A program made the position numbers and the translations under genes. A stretch of DNA of 64,000 nt, from positions 1 to 64,000 of the forward strand of contig CAWAFQ010000013.1 of the NCBI GenBank assembly GCA_963781345.1, written 5' to 3'. Within the stretch, counting starts at the first letter, position 1. Every line of letters begins with the position of its first letter. The stretch is from JBBRHQ01 sp963781345. Lineage in GTDB: Bacteria > Actinomycetota > Thermoleophilia > Solirubrobacterales > 70-9. The notes beneath the pieces were generated by a model. That model was not told the origin of the DNA, did no database searches, and saw only the letters and a program-made list of their open reading frames with translations. Below are positions 10,199 to 17,117 of the stretch, one piece after another.

Positions 10199-12517
10199 CT
10201 AGGACTTCGCCGCGGTGCCGGTCTTGCGGGCGCGCTTGGTGCGGCGGGTGCCGGTGTCCGGCGGCCCCCCCTTGGGCGCCTTGCCCTCGGGCGGAGTCTC
10301 GCCGTTGGCCTCGGCGGCCTCCTTCATCGCCTCCTTGGCCGCTCGTGCGGCCTGGCGCTCCTCGCGCTTCTTGCGCATCTCGACCATGTCGGGGCAGTCG
10401 TCGTTTAGGCACAGCTCCCAGGTGCGACCGCGGAACGGCTTCACCTTCAACCGCGGCGTGACCCCGCAGGTGGGGCAACGAGGCGCCACCTTCCAGAGGT
10501 CGTAGCCGCGGCCCGGGAGCGGGCGGGAGAAGCGGCAGGAGTCGGGGGAGTCGGGGTTCTCGCGGTCATACCCCTGGCAACCGCAGAAGCGCTTGCCACC
10601 GCGCATCTCGATGATCCGCAGCATGTTCGGGGAGCCGTCCTCGTGCTTGCGGCCGGCCTCCTCGCACTCGGGGCAGGGGCCGATGATCTTGTCCTCGTCC
10701 ATCCCGGCCCAGACCTTCTCGGCCAGCGCCCGTTCGTTGGCGGCGATCTCGTCGTAGGTCTTGTGCAGCAGGGCGCGGCTGTCGCCGACGACCTGGTCGC
10801 GGGTCATCGCGCCGGCGGCGATCTGGTCCATCTCGCCCTCGAGCTTCGCGGTCATCTCCGGCGTCGCCATCTCCGGCACGTGGTGCTTGAAGGCGTCATA
10901 CATCGCGATCCCGGTTGCCGAGGGGATCGGCGGGTTGTTGTAGACGTAGCCGCGGTCGAAGAGCTTCTGGATGATGTCGGCGCGGGTCGCCTTGGTGCCG
11001 AGGCCGGCCTCCTCCATCAGCTCGACCAGCTTGCCCTGCGAGTAGCGCGAGGGCGGCTGGGTCTCTTTGTCGACGATCCAGGGGTCGCCTTCGAGGGCCA
11101 GCTCCTGGCCCTCGGCCAGCGCCGGGATCTCATCGTCGGCGGAGCGGGCGTAGGTGTAGATGCCGGCGTAGCCGGGGTCGACGACGACCGAGCCGCGAAC
11201 GAAGTAGGACTGCGAGCCGGCCTCAATGTCGGCGCGCGTGGACTCGGTGATCATCGGCGCCGAGAAGGTGGCGAGGAAGCGACGCACGACCAGTTCGTAG
11301 ACGCGGCGCTTGGGGCCCTCCAAGGCGTTCGGGTAGACCGCCTGGGTCGGGTAGATCGGCGGGTGGTCGGTGGTCTCCTTCTTGCCGCGCGTCGGCGTCA
11401 GCGAGGGAGCGTCGAGCAGCCCGGCGGCGGCGGAGAAGTCGTCGATCCGGACCAGCGCGGTGACCAGCTCACGCACAGGCAGCGAGGAAGGGTAGACCGT
11501 GTTGTCGGTCCTCGGATAGGAGATGAAGCCGTCCATGTAGAGGTCCTCGGCGATCCGCATCGCCGCGGCGGGCGTGATCCCGAGGCGGCTCGAGGCGTCG
11601 GTGGTGAAGGCGGTCGTGTTCAGCGGCGTCGGCGGCTTGCGGGTGTTCCTGCGCGAGGTGACCGCTCGAACAACTCCGATCGGCTGCGAGTCGGCCGATC
11701 GGGCTTCTGGTCCGATGGTCCCCGCAACCGCGGCGTCGGCCTCGGCCTTCTCCCAGAACTTGTCAGTCTCGTGGTGGGCCTCGAAGGAGCCGTCGGGGTG
11801 GGAGAACCTGGCGAAGACCTCCCAGTAGGGCTTGACCACATGGGCGCGGCGCTCCATCTCGCGCTCGACCAGCAGCCCCAGCGTCGGGCTCTGGACGCGG
11901 CCGACGGAGAGGAAGTTGGAGCCGAAGCGCCGTGTCGCGAGCGAGACCGCCCGAGTCAGGGTTGCGCCCCATAGAAGGTCGATGTACTGGCGGGCGGCGC
12001 CGGCGTTGGCGAGCGGGTAGGAGAGCTCGTCGAGCTCGGAGAAGGCGCGCTCGATCTCCTCCTTGGTCAGGGCCGAGTAGCGGGCGCGCTTGATCCGCAG
12101 GGTCCCGGCCTCGACCTCGTCGCGGGTGCCCAGCTCCGGGTTGGCGTCGAGCATCTCCTCGAGCGCCTCGAGGCCGATCAGCTCGCCCTCGCGGTCGAAG
12201 TCGGTCGCGATCACCAGATCGTCGGCCTCCTTGGCGACCTTCTTGATCGCCTTGACGACGTTCTTGTCGGTCGGCTCCTTGACCAGGTCCGCGTCGATCA
12301 GCTCGTGCAGGTCGGTCTTCTGCCAGTTCTCATAGCCCTCGGGGAAGGCGGGGTTGAGCACATGGCCCTTGAGTCCGATCGCGCAAAACTCGACGCCGTC
12401 GGAGTCCGACCACGTGTAGTAGGGGACCTTGAACGACTTGTTCTCGGTCGGGCCCTTGCCGAGGATCTCGGCGATCTTCTTCGCGCTGTTGTTCTTCTCG
12501 GTGACGATCAGTCGCAT
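10199..12517 (-). CDS. topA: DNA topoisomerase I (type IA), archaeal-like subfamily
   Basis: The 772-residue protein begins MRLIVTEKNNSAKKIAEIL and has the TOPRIM acidic residues in ATDFDREGELIG. The active-site tyrosine is in GFISYPRTDNTVYPSSL; this YPRTDNTVYP form is characteristic of archaeal topoisomerase I, whereas classical bacterial enzymes have YMRTDST. C-terminal cysteine pairs (CPECEEAG, FCGCQGY, CPTCGV, CLNDDCP) form zinc-ribbon-like modules, followed by a basic Lys/Ala tail. It relaxes negative supercoils. The frame is clean throughout. It precedes tmk and holB on the same strand. Confidence 0.93.
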   Translation of the reverse strand: MRLIVTEKNNSAKKIAEILGKGPTENKSFKVPYYTWSDSDGVEFCAIGLKGHVLNPAFPEGYENWQKTDLHELIDADLVKEPTDKNVVKAIKKVAKEADDLVIATDFDREGELIGLEALEEMLDANPELGTRDEVEAGTLRIKRARYSALTKEEIERAFSELDELSYPLANAGAARQYIDLLWGATLTRAVSLATRRFGSNFLSVGRVQSPTLGLLVEREMERRAHVVKPYWEVFARFSHPDGSFEAHHETDKFWEKAEADAAVAGTIGPEARSADSQPIGVVRAVTSRRNTRKPPTPLNTTAFTTDASSRLGITPAAAMRIAEDLYMDGFISYPRTDNTVYPSSLPVRELVTALVRIDDFSAAAGLLDAPSLTPTRGKKETTDHPPIYPTQAVYPNALEGPKRRVYELVVRRFLATFSAPMITESTRADIEAGSQSYFVRGSVVVDPGYAGIYTYARSADDEIPALAEGQELALEGDPWIVDKETQPPSRYSQGKLVELMEEAGLGTKATRADIIQKLFDRGYVYNNPPIPSATGIAMYDAFKHHVPEMATPEMTAKLEGEMDQIAAGAMTRDQVVGDSRALLHKTYDEIAANERALAEKVWAGMDEDKIIGPCPECEEAGRKHEDGSPNMLRIIEMRGGKRFCGCQGYDRENPDSPDSCRFSRPLPGRGYDLWKVAPRCPTCGVTPRLKVKPFRGRTWELCLNDDCPDMVEMRKKREERQAARAAKEAMKEAAEANGETPPEGKAPKGGPPDTGTRRTKRARKTGTAAKS

Positions 12518-12664
12518 CGGGCGGCGAGGGTAGCAGGGGCAAAAGGCGGTGCCGAAGGGGCGGCGGCTGCCCTACGGGCACTTCCGGCACCGAGCGTCGC
12601 GGCGTCGCATTCGGGGGGATCGGCGCCGACGGGCCGCCCCGGACGTGCGTAGGATCGGCGCCGG

Positions 12665-13597
12665 ATGCGATCACTGGTCACAGGAGGTGCGGGCTTCATC
12701 GGGTCGAATCTGGTCGACGCGCTGCTGGCGCGCGGAGACGAGGTGACGATCCTCGATGACCTCTCGACCGGACGGCTCGAGAACCTCTCCGGCGCGCTCG
12801 GGGCCGGGGCCGAGCTGGTCGAGACCGATGTCCGCGACACCGCATCCGTCACCTCCCTGCTCGAGCGCGTGCAGCCGGAGACCATCTTCCATCTTGCGGC
12901 GCAGATCGACGTTCGCAAATCCGTCGCCGACCCAGCCTTCGACGCCTCGATCAACGTCGGTGGCACCGCCAACCTGCTCGAGGCAGCGCGCAGAGCCGGT
13001 AGCGGGCGCTTCGTCTTCACCTCCACCGGCGGCGCGATCTACGGCGAGGGCGAGGGCAAGGAGCTGCCGCTCGGCGAGGACGCCGCGGTCGAGCCGCTCT
13101 CGCCCTACGGCCAGAGCAAGTTCGCCAGTGAGGGCTACCTGTCGCTATTCGAGCGGCTCTTCGGGCTCTCTGGGATCAGCCTGCGGCTGGGCAACGTCTA
13201 CGGCCCCCGCCAGGACCCCCTCGGCGAGGCCGGGGTGGTGGCGATCTTCTGCGGCAAGCTCGGCACCGGCGATCGCCCGACCGTCTTCGGCGACGGCCGC
13301 CAGACGCGCGACTACATATATGTGGGCGACGTCGTCTCGGCGGCGATCGCCGCAGCGGCCGCAGACGCGACCGGTCCCGTCAACATCGGCACCGGCGTCG
13401 AGACGAGCGTCCTCGACCTGGTCGAGCAACTGCGCGGCCCCGACGGGAGCGCTGAGTTCGAGCCCGAGTTCGCCCCGGCGCGTCCCGGTGAGGTGCAGCG
13501 GATCTCGATCGACCCGTCCCGGGCCGCCGGGGCGATCGGCTGGCGCCCGCAGACCGGCCTCGAAGCGGGCCTTCGCCTCACCCGCGAAGCCGTCTAG
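12665..13597 (+). CDS. NAD-dependent epimerase/dehydratase, UDP-glucose 4-epimerase-like
   Basis: The extended SDR features are complete: TGGAGFIGSNLVDALL near the N-terminus, LDDLSTGRLENL after the second strand, HLAAQIDVRKSV, a Ser/Thr in FTSTGGAIYGEG, the catalytic YGQSK, and RLGNVYGPRQDP. At 310 residues it has the usual length for the GalE-like group that interconverts UDP-sugars. The gene is intact. The exact nucleotide sugar is not shown by the sequence. An ATG at 12665 gives the first residue of the glycine-rich strand. Confidence 0.88.
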   Translation: MRSLVTGGAGFIGSNLVDALLARGDEVTILDDLSTGRLENLSGALGAGAELVETDVRDTASVTSLLERVQPETIFHLAAQIDVRKSVADPAFDASINVGGTANLLEAARRAGSGRFVFTSTGGAIYGEGEGKELPLGEDAAVEPLSPYGQSKFASEGYLSLFERLFGLSGISLRLGNVYGPRQDPLGEAGVVAIFCGKLGTGDRPTVFGDGRQTRDYIYVGDVVSAAIAAAAADATGPVNIGTGVETSVLDLVEQLRGPDGSAEFEPEFAPARPGEVQRISIDPSRAAGAIGWRPQTGLEAGLRLTREAV

Positions 13598-13615
13598 AGG
13601 CGCCCCGCCCCGCCG

Positions 13616-13656
13616 ATGGGTGGAAAGCGACGAAATGGGGGACGCAATCCACCCGT
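13616..13656. repeat. Intergenic hairpin repeat, copy 2 (GGGTGGAAA type)
   Basis: ATGGGTGGAAAGCG (13616-13629) faces CGCAATCCACCCGT (13643-13656), forming an imperfect stem with a perfect GGGTGGA/TCCACCC core. The left arm and loop (ACGAAATGGGG) match the copy at 4654-4694. It lies between two co-directional genes just after the epimerase stop. Confidence 0.6.
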
Positions 13657-13688
13657 CGCGGGACTCGGCCTTCACTAGTCTTCGGGCC

Positions 13689-14441
13689 ATGCCAGCCCAG
13701 GCCTATGCCGGAAAGCCCTGCGTGTGCCAGTTGCGCAAGGGAATCTGTGACCAGTCGTGCGTGCGCGACATGCTCGAGACGCCCTTCTACATCGCCTGCC
13801 TGAAGCTGACCCGGCGGCGCTGCCTGGTGATCGGCGCCGGCGATGTGGGACTGGAGAAGATCGAGGGCCTGCTGGCCTGCGGCGCCGACGTCACCGCTAT
13901 CGCACCGGAGGCGCACCCGGTGGTCACCGAGCTGGCCGGAGAGGGATCGATCCACTGGGAGAAGCGGGCCTACGGCGGCGCGGCCGACCTCGAGGGCGCT
14001 TTCATGGTGATCGCCGCAACCGACGACTCCGAGGTCAACATCGGGGTCTTCGACGACGCCGAGCGACGGGCGATGCTGGTCAACGTCGTCGACGTGCCGC
14101 CGCTATGCAACTTCATCCTCCCGGCGATCGTCCGCACCGGACCGCTGGCGATCGCGATCTCGACCGCCGGCGCCTCGCCGGCGCTGGCGAAGCGGATGAA
14201 GCGCGAGATCTCGGAGATGTTCGGTGAGCCCTACGCCCGCCTCGCGGTGATCCTCAACGACGCCCGCGGCTGGGCGAAGTCGACGCTGCCGACCTACCAG
14301 GATCGCAAGCAGTTCTTCGAGGAGATCGTCAATGGCGATCCCGACCCGGTGGCGCTGGTCCGCGAGGGCCGCGAGGGCGAGCTGCTGGAGCTGATCGAGG
14401 CCGCCAAGGAGCGGCACTCGGCGGCGCTCAGCCGAAGCTGA
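13689..14441 (+). CDS. Precorrin-2 dehydrogenase/sirohydrochlorin ferrochelatase-type protein (siroheme synthase N-domain)
   Basis: After an unusual 30-residue head containing CVCQLRKGICDQSC, the protein shows ETPFYIACLKLTRRRCLVIG, GAGDVGLEKIEGLL (NAD-binding), FMVIAATDDSEVN and the family signature AISTAGASPALAKRMKREI. This is the CysG N-terminal/Met8p domain that oxidises precorrin-2 and can insert iron to make siroheme. The 250-residue length lacks the methyltransferase domain. The ATG at 13689 is the first start in frame that spares the upstream hairpin. The cysteine-rich head is not part of the standard domain and could bind metal; that is inference. The 3' end overlaps the convergent RTX-like gene by 14 bases. 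Confidence 0.85.
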   Translation: MPAQAYAGKPCVCQLRKGICDQSCVRDMLETPFYIACLKLTRRRCLVIGAGDVGLEKIEGLLACGADVTAIAPEAHPVVTELAGEGSIHWEKRAYGGAADLEGAFMVIAATDDSEVNIGVFDDAERRAMLVNVVDVPPLCNFILPAIVRTGPLAIAISTAGASPALAKRMKREISEMFGEPYARLAVILNDARGWAKSTLPTYQDRKQFFEEIVNGDPDPVALVREGREGELLELIEAAKERHSAALSRS

Positions 14442-15468
14442 CGTCCTCGCAACCGCGGAGGTGGTCGACGTGGTCGACGAGGGCCTCGTCGTGCCCGGAG
14501 CCGCAGCGGACCCGGTCGGCGCGGCCGTTGTTGCCCTGGCTGAGAATGCGGTCCGCGCCTGACCCTCCGATCAGCAGGTCGGGAGCCTCGTCCTCGGGCA
14601 GTCCGCCGGCGCCGGTGGAGATATAGATGAAGTCGTTGCCGGGACCGGCGTGGGCCTCGTCATGGTCGTTGCCGACCACGAGGGTGTCAGCGGATCGCCC
14701 GGCACGCAGGATGTCGTTGCCGCGGCCGGCGGTCATCTGGTCACGACCCGGGCTGCCGAAGAGGACGTCATTGCCAAGCCCGCCGGCGATGCCGATCCTG
14801 TGGTGGATCTGCACCGGGCCCGCGAACGGGGGCCCGCCGGCGGCGCTGAGCCGGTCGTTGCCCGCACCGCCGACGGTGCGCAGGAGCAGGCTGCGAAGGC
14901 GACCCTTGATGATGATGTCGGCGTCCTTGGCGGCGCCGTCGGCGCCGGCGTTGACGTTGATCCCGATCCGCTGCCCGCGCAACCGCCCCATCTTGACCTG
15001 GTCTGCGACTCTGGTGCCGCCGAAGGCCACGTTGGTCTCGCCCCGGGTGTCGGTGATCGAGACCTCGATCTCCGACCCCCTGGACTCGGGGGTGGCGCCG
15101 GGCTCGAGCAGGCCACCGCTGGCGTTGGGGATCGCGAAGTTCCCGGACTCGTCGAAGGTCAGCGACCCGTTGGCGGTCCGGTAGTCGATACGGTCAATGT
15201 TGTTGACCGTCGGGGCCCCGCCCGCGCAGGCGATCGGCGTGCGATCCCCATCCCGGAAGTCGTAGAACTCGATGTCGTTGCCGTCGCGGTAGAGCGCGGT
15301 CCCGTAGCTGCGGTCGTGGATCCGCAGGATGTTCGCGGCGGGACCCGCCGGCCCGGCCTCGACAAGGGAACAGGTGACCGGCCCCGCCCGGGCCGAAGTG
15401 GCGATCAAGGCGAGCGATAGCAGGGCAAGCGGTACGAGGACGGCGAGCCTTGATCCCCTTGCCGGCAT
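14428..15468 (-). CDS. Secreted RTX-like calcium-binding repeat protein
   Basis: A signal peptide is clear (RLAVLVPLALLSLALIATSARA). The middle contains a beta-rich region, and the C-terminal half carries degenerate RTX nonapeptides: GGAGNDRLSAAGG, GGLGNDVLFGSPGRDQM, GRGNDILRAG, GPGNDFIYIS and GGSGADRILSQG. These bind Ca2+ and fold as a parallel beta-roll. The length is 346 residues. A Sec signal peptide combined with RTX motifs, rather than a C-terminal type I signal, fits export from a monoderm. A cysteine pair near the C-terminus (RVRCGSG, LRGCEDV) may form a disulfide. No enzymatic domain is visible. Confidence 0.8.
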   Translation of the reverse strand: MPARGSRLAVLVPLALLSLALIATSARAGPVTCSLVEAGPAGPAANILRIHDRSYGTALYRDGNDIEFYDFRDGDRTPIACAGGAPTVNNIDRIDYRTANGSLTFDESGNFAIPNASGGLLEPGATPESRGSEIEVSITDTRGETNVAFGGTRVADQVKMGRLRGQRIGINVNAGADGAAKDADIIIKGRLRSLLLRTVGGAGNDRLSAAGGPPFAGPVQIHHRIGIAGGLGNDVLFGSPGRDQMTAGRGNDILRAGRSADTLVVGNDHDEAHAGPGNDFIYISTGAGGLPEDEAPDLLIGGSGADRILSQGNNGRADRVRCGSGHDEALVDHVDHLRGCEDVSFG

Positions 15469-15524
15469 GACGCCAAACCTACGCCCGCGGCGCGCGGATT
15501 ACAAGGCGCCCGGACGAACGGCGC

Positions 15525-16433
15525 TCAGCCCGCCGGCAGCGCGTAGAGCGCGATCGTCGTGAAGTGGATCGCGGCGGCGGCGATCACGAACAGATGGAAT
15601 ACCTCGTGGTAGCCGAAGACGGCCGGGCTCGGGTTCGGTCGCTGGGTCGCGTAGACAACCGCGCCGGCGGTGTAGAGGGCGCCGCCGGCGGCGAGCAGCA
15701 TCGCGCCGGCCAGGCCCATCGCGCTGAGCAGCGCCGGGAAGGCGGCCACGGCGACCCAGCCGAGTGAGAGGTAGACGAGGACGTGCACCCACTTGGGTGA
15801 CTCGACCCAGACCATCTCGACGATCGCGCCGGCCACCGCGCCGATCCAGACGACGGCGAGGATCGCAGCGGCGAGGGGTCCGTGGAGGACGAGCAGCGCG
15901 AACGGGGTGTAGGTGCCGGCGATCAGCAGGAAGATCATCGAGTGGTCGAGGCGGCGCATCCAGCGGCGGGCGCTCGGCCGCTTCCAGTTGACCCGGTGAT
16001 AGAGGGCGCTGGTGCCGAACAGGGCCGAGAGGCTGACCGCGTAGATCGCCACCGCGAGGGTCGCCCTCGGCGTCTTTGCGTAGATGATCAGCGCCGCGCC
16101 GAGGACAAGGGAGACGAAGAAGGCCCACTCATGCGAGACGCCGCGCAGCCGCGGCTTGACCGAGGCGATCGCCTCGGCGGCCGCGCCCTTGGCCGCAGCG
16201 GCACCCTCGACCGCGGCCTCGCGGGCGGCGACGGCGCGCTCGCCCATCGCCTCGCGGGCCTCGCCCATCGCATCCTTGGCGGCGACGGCACGTTCGCCCA
16301 TCGCCTCACGAGCGGCGCCGGCGCGCTCGCCCATCGCCTCGCGGGCGGCCTCGGCGCGCTCACTCGCAGCCTCGCGAGCGGCGCCTATCCGCTCGCCGGC
16401 CCGTCCGGCGCCTCGTTTGAAGTCATCGACCAT
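15525..16433 (-). CDS. Hemolysin III (PAQR-like) membrane protein with N-terminal 11-residue repeats
   Basis: The C-terminal 210 residues are a YqfA/hemolysin III-type seven-helix protein, with SHEWAFFVSLVLGAALI, FGTSALYHRVNWK, RRLDHSMIFLLIAGTYTPFAL and YHEVFHLFVIAAAAIHF. The conserved Ser, Asp and His residues of the PAQR superfamily are present. The first 93 residues are an Ala/Glu/Arg repeat head. The ATG at 16433 (MVDDFKRGAGRAGERIG) is preferred over an upstream in-frame ATG at 16484 because the repeat begins here. The function of bacterial PAQR proteins is poorly defined; some act on membrane lipids. Confidence 0.85.
   Translation of the reverse strand: MVDDFKRGAGRAGERIGAAREAASERAEAAREAMGERAGAAREAMGERAVAAKDAMGEAREAMGERAVAAREAAVEGAAAAKGAAAEAIASVKPRLRGVSHEWAFFVSLVLGAALIIYAKTPRATLAVAIYAVSLSALFGTSALYHRVNWKRPSARRWMRRLDHSMIFLLIAGTYTPFALLVLHGPLAAAILAVVWIGAVAGAIVEMVWVESPKWVHVLVYLSLGWVAVAAFPALLSAMGLAGAMLLAAGGALYTAGAVVYATQRPNPSPAVFGYHEVFHLFVIAAAAIHFTTIALYALPAG
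16164..16397 (-). repeat. In-gene tandem repeat, 11 residues (33 bp) per unit
   Basis: Residues 13-90 of the hemolysin III gene read as about seven units of the type AAREAMGERAG/V. Each unit has the period expected of an amphipathic apolipoprotein-like or LEA-like helix. One unit is shortened (KDAMGEAREAMGERA), suggesting recombination between units. Confidence 0.75.
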
Positions 16434-16451
16434 CCACGGACAGGGTACATC

Positions 16452-16498
16452 CCCCAAAACGCGGCATGTTCTTCGCCTGGGCACGCTATATGTGGGTC
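16452..16498. promoter_or_regulatory. Candidate NrdR box pair upstream of nrdR
   Basis: ACGCTATATGTGGGTC (16483-16498) matches 11 of 16 positions of the NrdR-box consensus as I recall it (acaCwATATaTwGtgt). A weaker candidate, CCCCAAAACGCGGCAT, begins exactly 31 bases upstream (16452), the usual three-turn spacing. The site precedes nrdR-nrdJ, so autoregulation by NrdR is plausible. The first box is weak. Confidence 0.35.
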
Positions 16499-16540
16499 TT
16501 GAGGGAGGAATTCGACCCCACCCGTAGTAGAATTGTGCGT

Positions 16541-17080
16541 GTGCGCTGCCCCAATTGCACCTCTGACGGGACCAAGGTCAAGGAGAGCCGCAGGGCTGAG
16601 GAGGGAGCATCCGTGCGCAGACGGCGCGAGTGCTCGAGCTGCGGCCATCGCTTCACCACCTATGAGCGCCGCGAGTGCGGTCCCCTCTTCGTTCGCAAGC
16701 GCGGCGGCGAACGTGAGCCCTTCGACCGCACCAAGCTCCGCGGCGGGCTGGCGCGCGCGGCGCACAAGCGGCCGGTCGGCGAAGCCGAGATCGACGCACT
16801 GGTCGAGCGGATCGCCTCCGAGGCGGAGCGCAGCGGAGGCGAGCTGCCGGCGGCGCGGATCGGCGAGATGTGCCTCGAGGGTCTGCGCAGCATCGACCGC
16901 GTCGCCTACCTGCAGTTCGCCGCCGTCTACAAGCAGCTCGACGTCGAGCAGGTCCGCTCGGAGCTGGCGGGGCTCGAGTCCGACCCCGGCCCGACCGGCG
17001 AGCCGCTGTTCGAAAATACCCCGCTCGTTGCGGCGATCGGCCGCGAGGGTTCCATCCGACCCGAAGGCGATCCTGGGTAA
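16541..17080 (+). CDS. nrdR: Transcriptional repressor NrdR
   Basis: The start VRCPNCTSDGTKVKESR at a GTG matches the standard NrdR N-terminus; the frame is open further upstream but without conservation. The zinc ribbon is formed by CPNC and CSSCGHRFTTYER. An ATP-cone follows (VRKRGGEREPFDRTKLRGGL through to YLQFAAVYK). The protein senses ATP/dATP and represses ribonucleotide reductase genes. At 179 residues it is slightly longer than usual through a C-terminal tail. It lies 37 bases upstream of nrdJ, in the order seen in many actinobacteria. Confidence 0.95.
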   Translation: MRCPNCTSDGTKVKESRRAEEGASVRRRRECSSCGHRFTTYERRECGPLFVRKRGGEREPFDRTKLRGGLARAAHKRPVGEAEIDALVERIASEAERSGGELPAARIGEMCLEGLRSIDRVAYLQFAAVYKQLDVEQVRSELAGLESDPGPTGEPLFENTPLVAAIGREGSIRPEGDPG

Positions 17081-17117
17081 TTACCCCCTGAAGCCGCTGT
17101 TGAGAGGAGAGAGGTAG

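Noticed and set aside
10643..11974. 443-residue open frame on the plus strand opposite topA
   Set aside because: It is antisense to an intact, highly conserved gene, rich in Ala/Arg/Gly, with no recognisable motif. In GC-rich DNA long open frames opposite real genes are normal.
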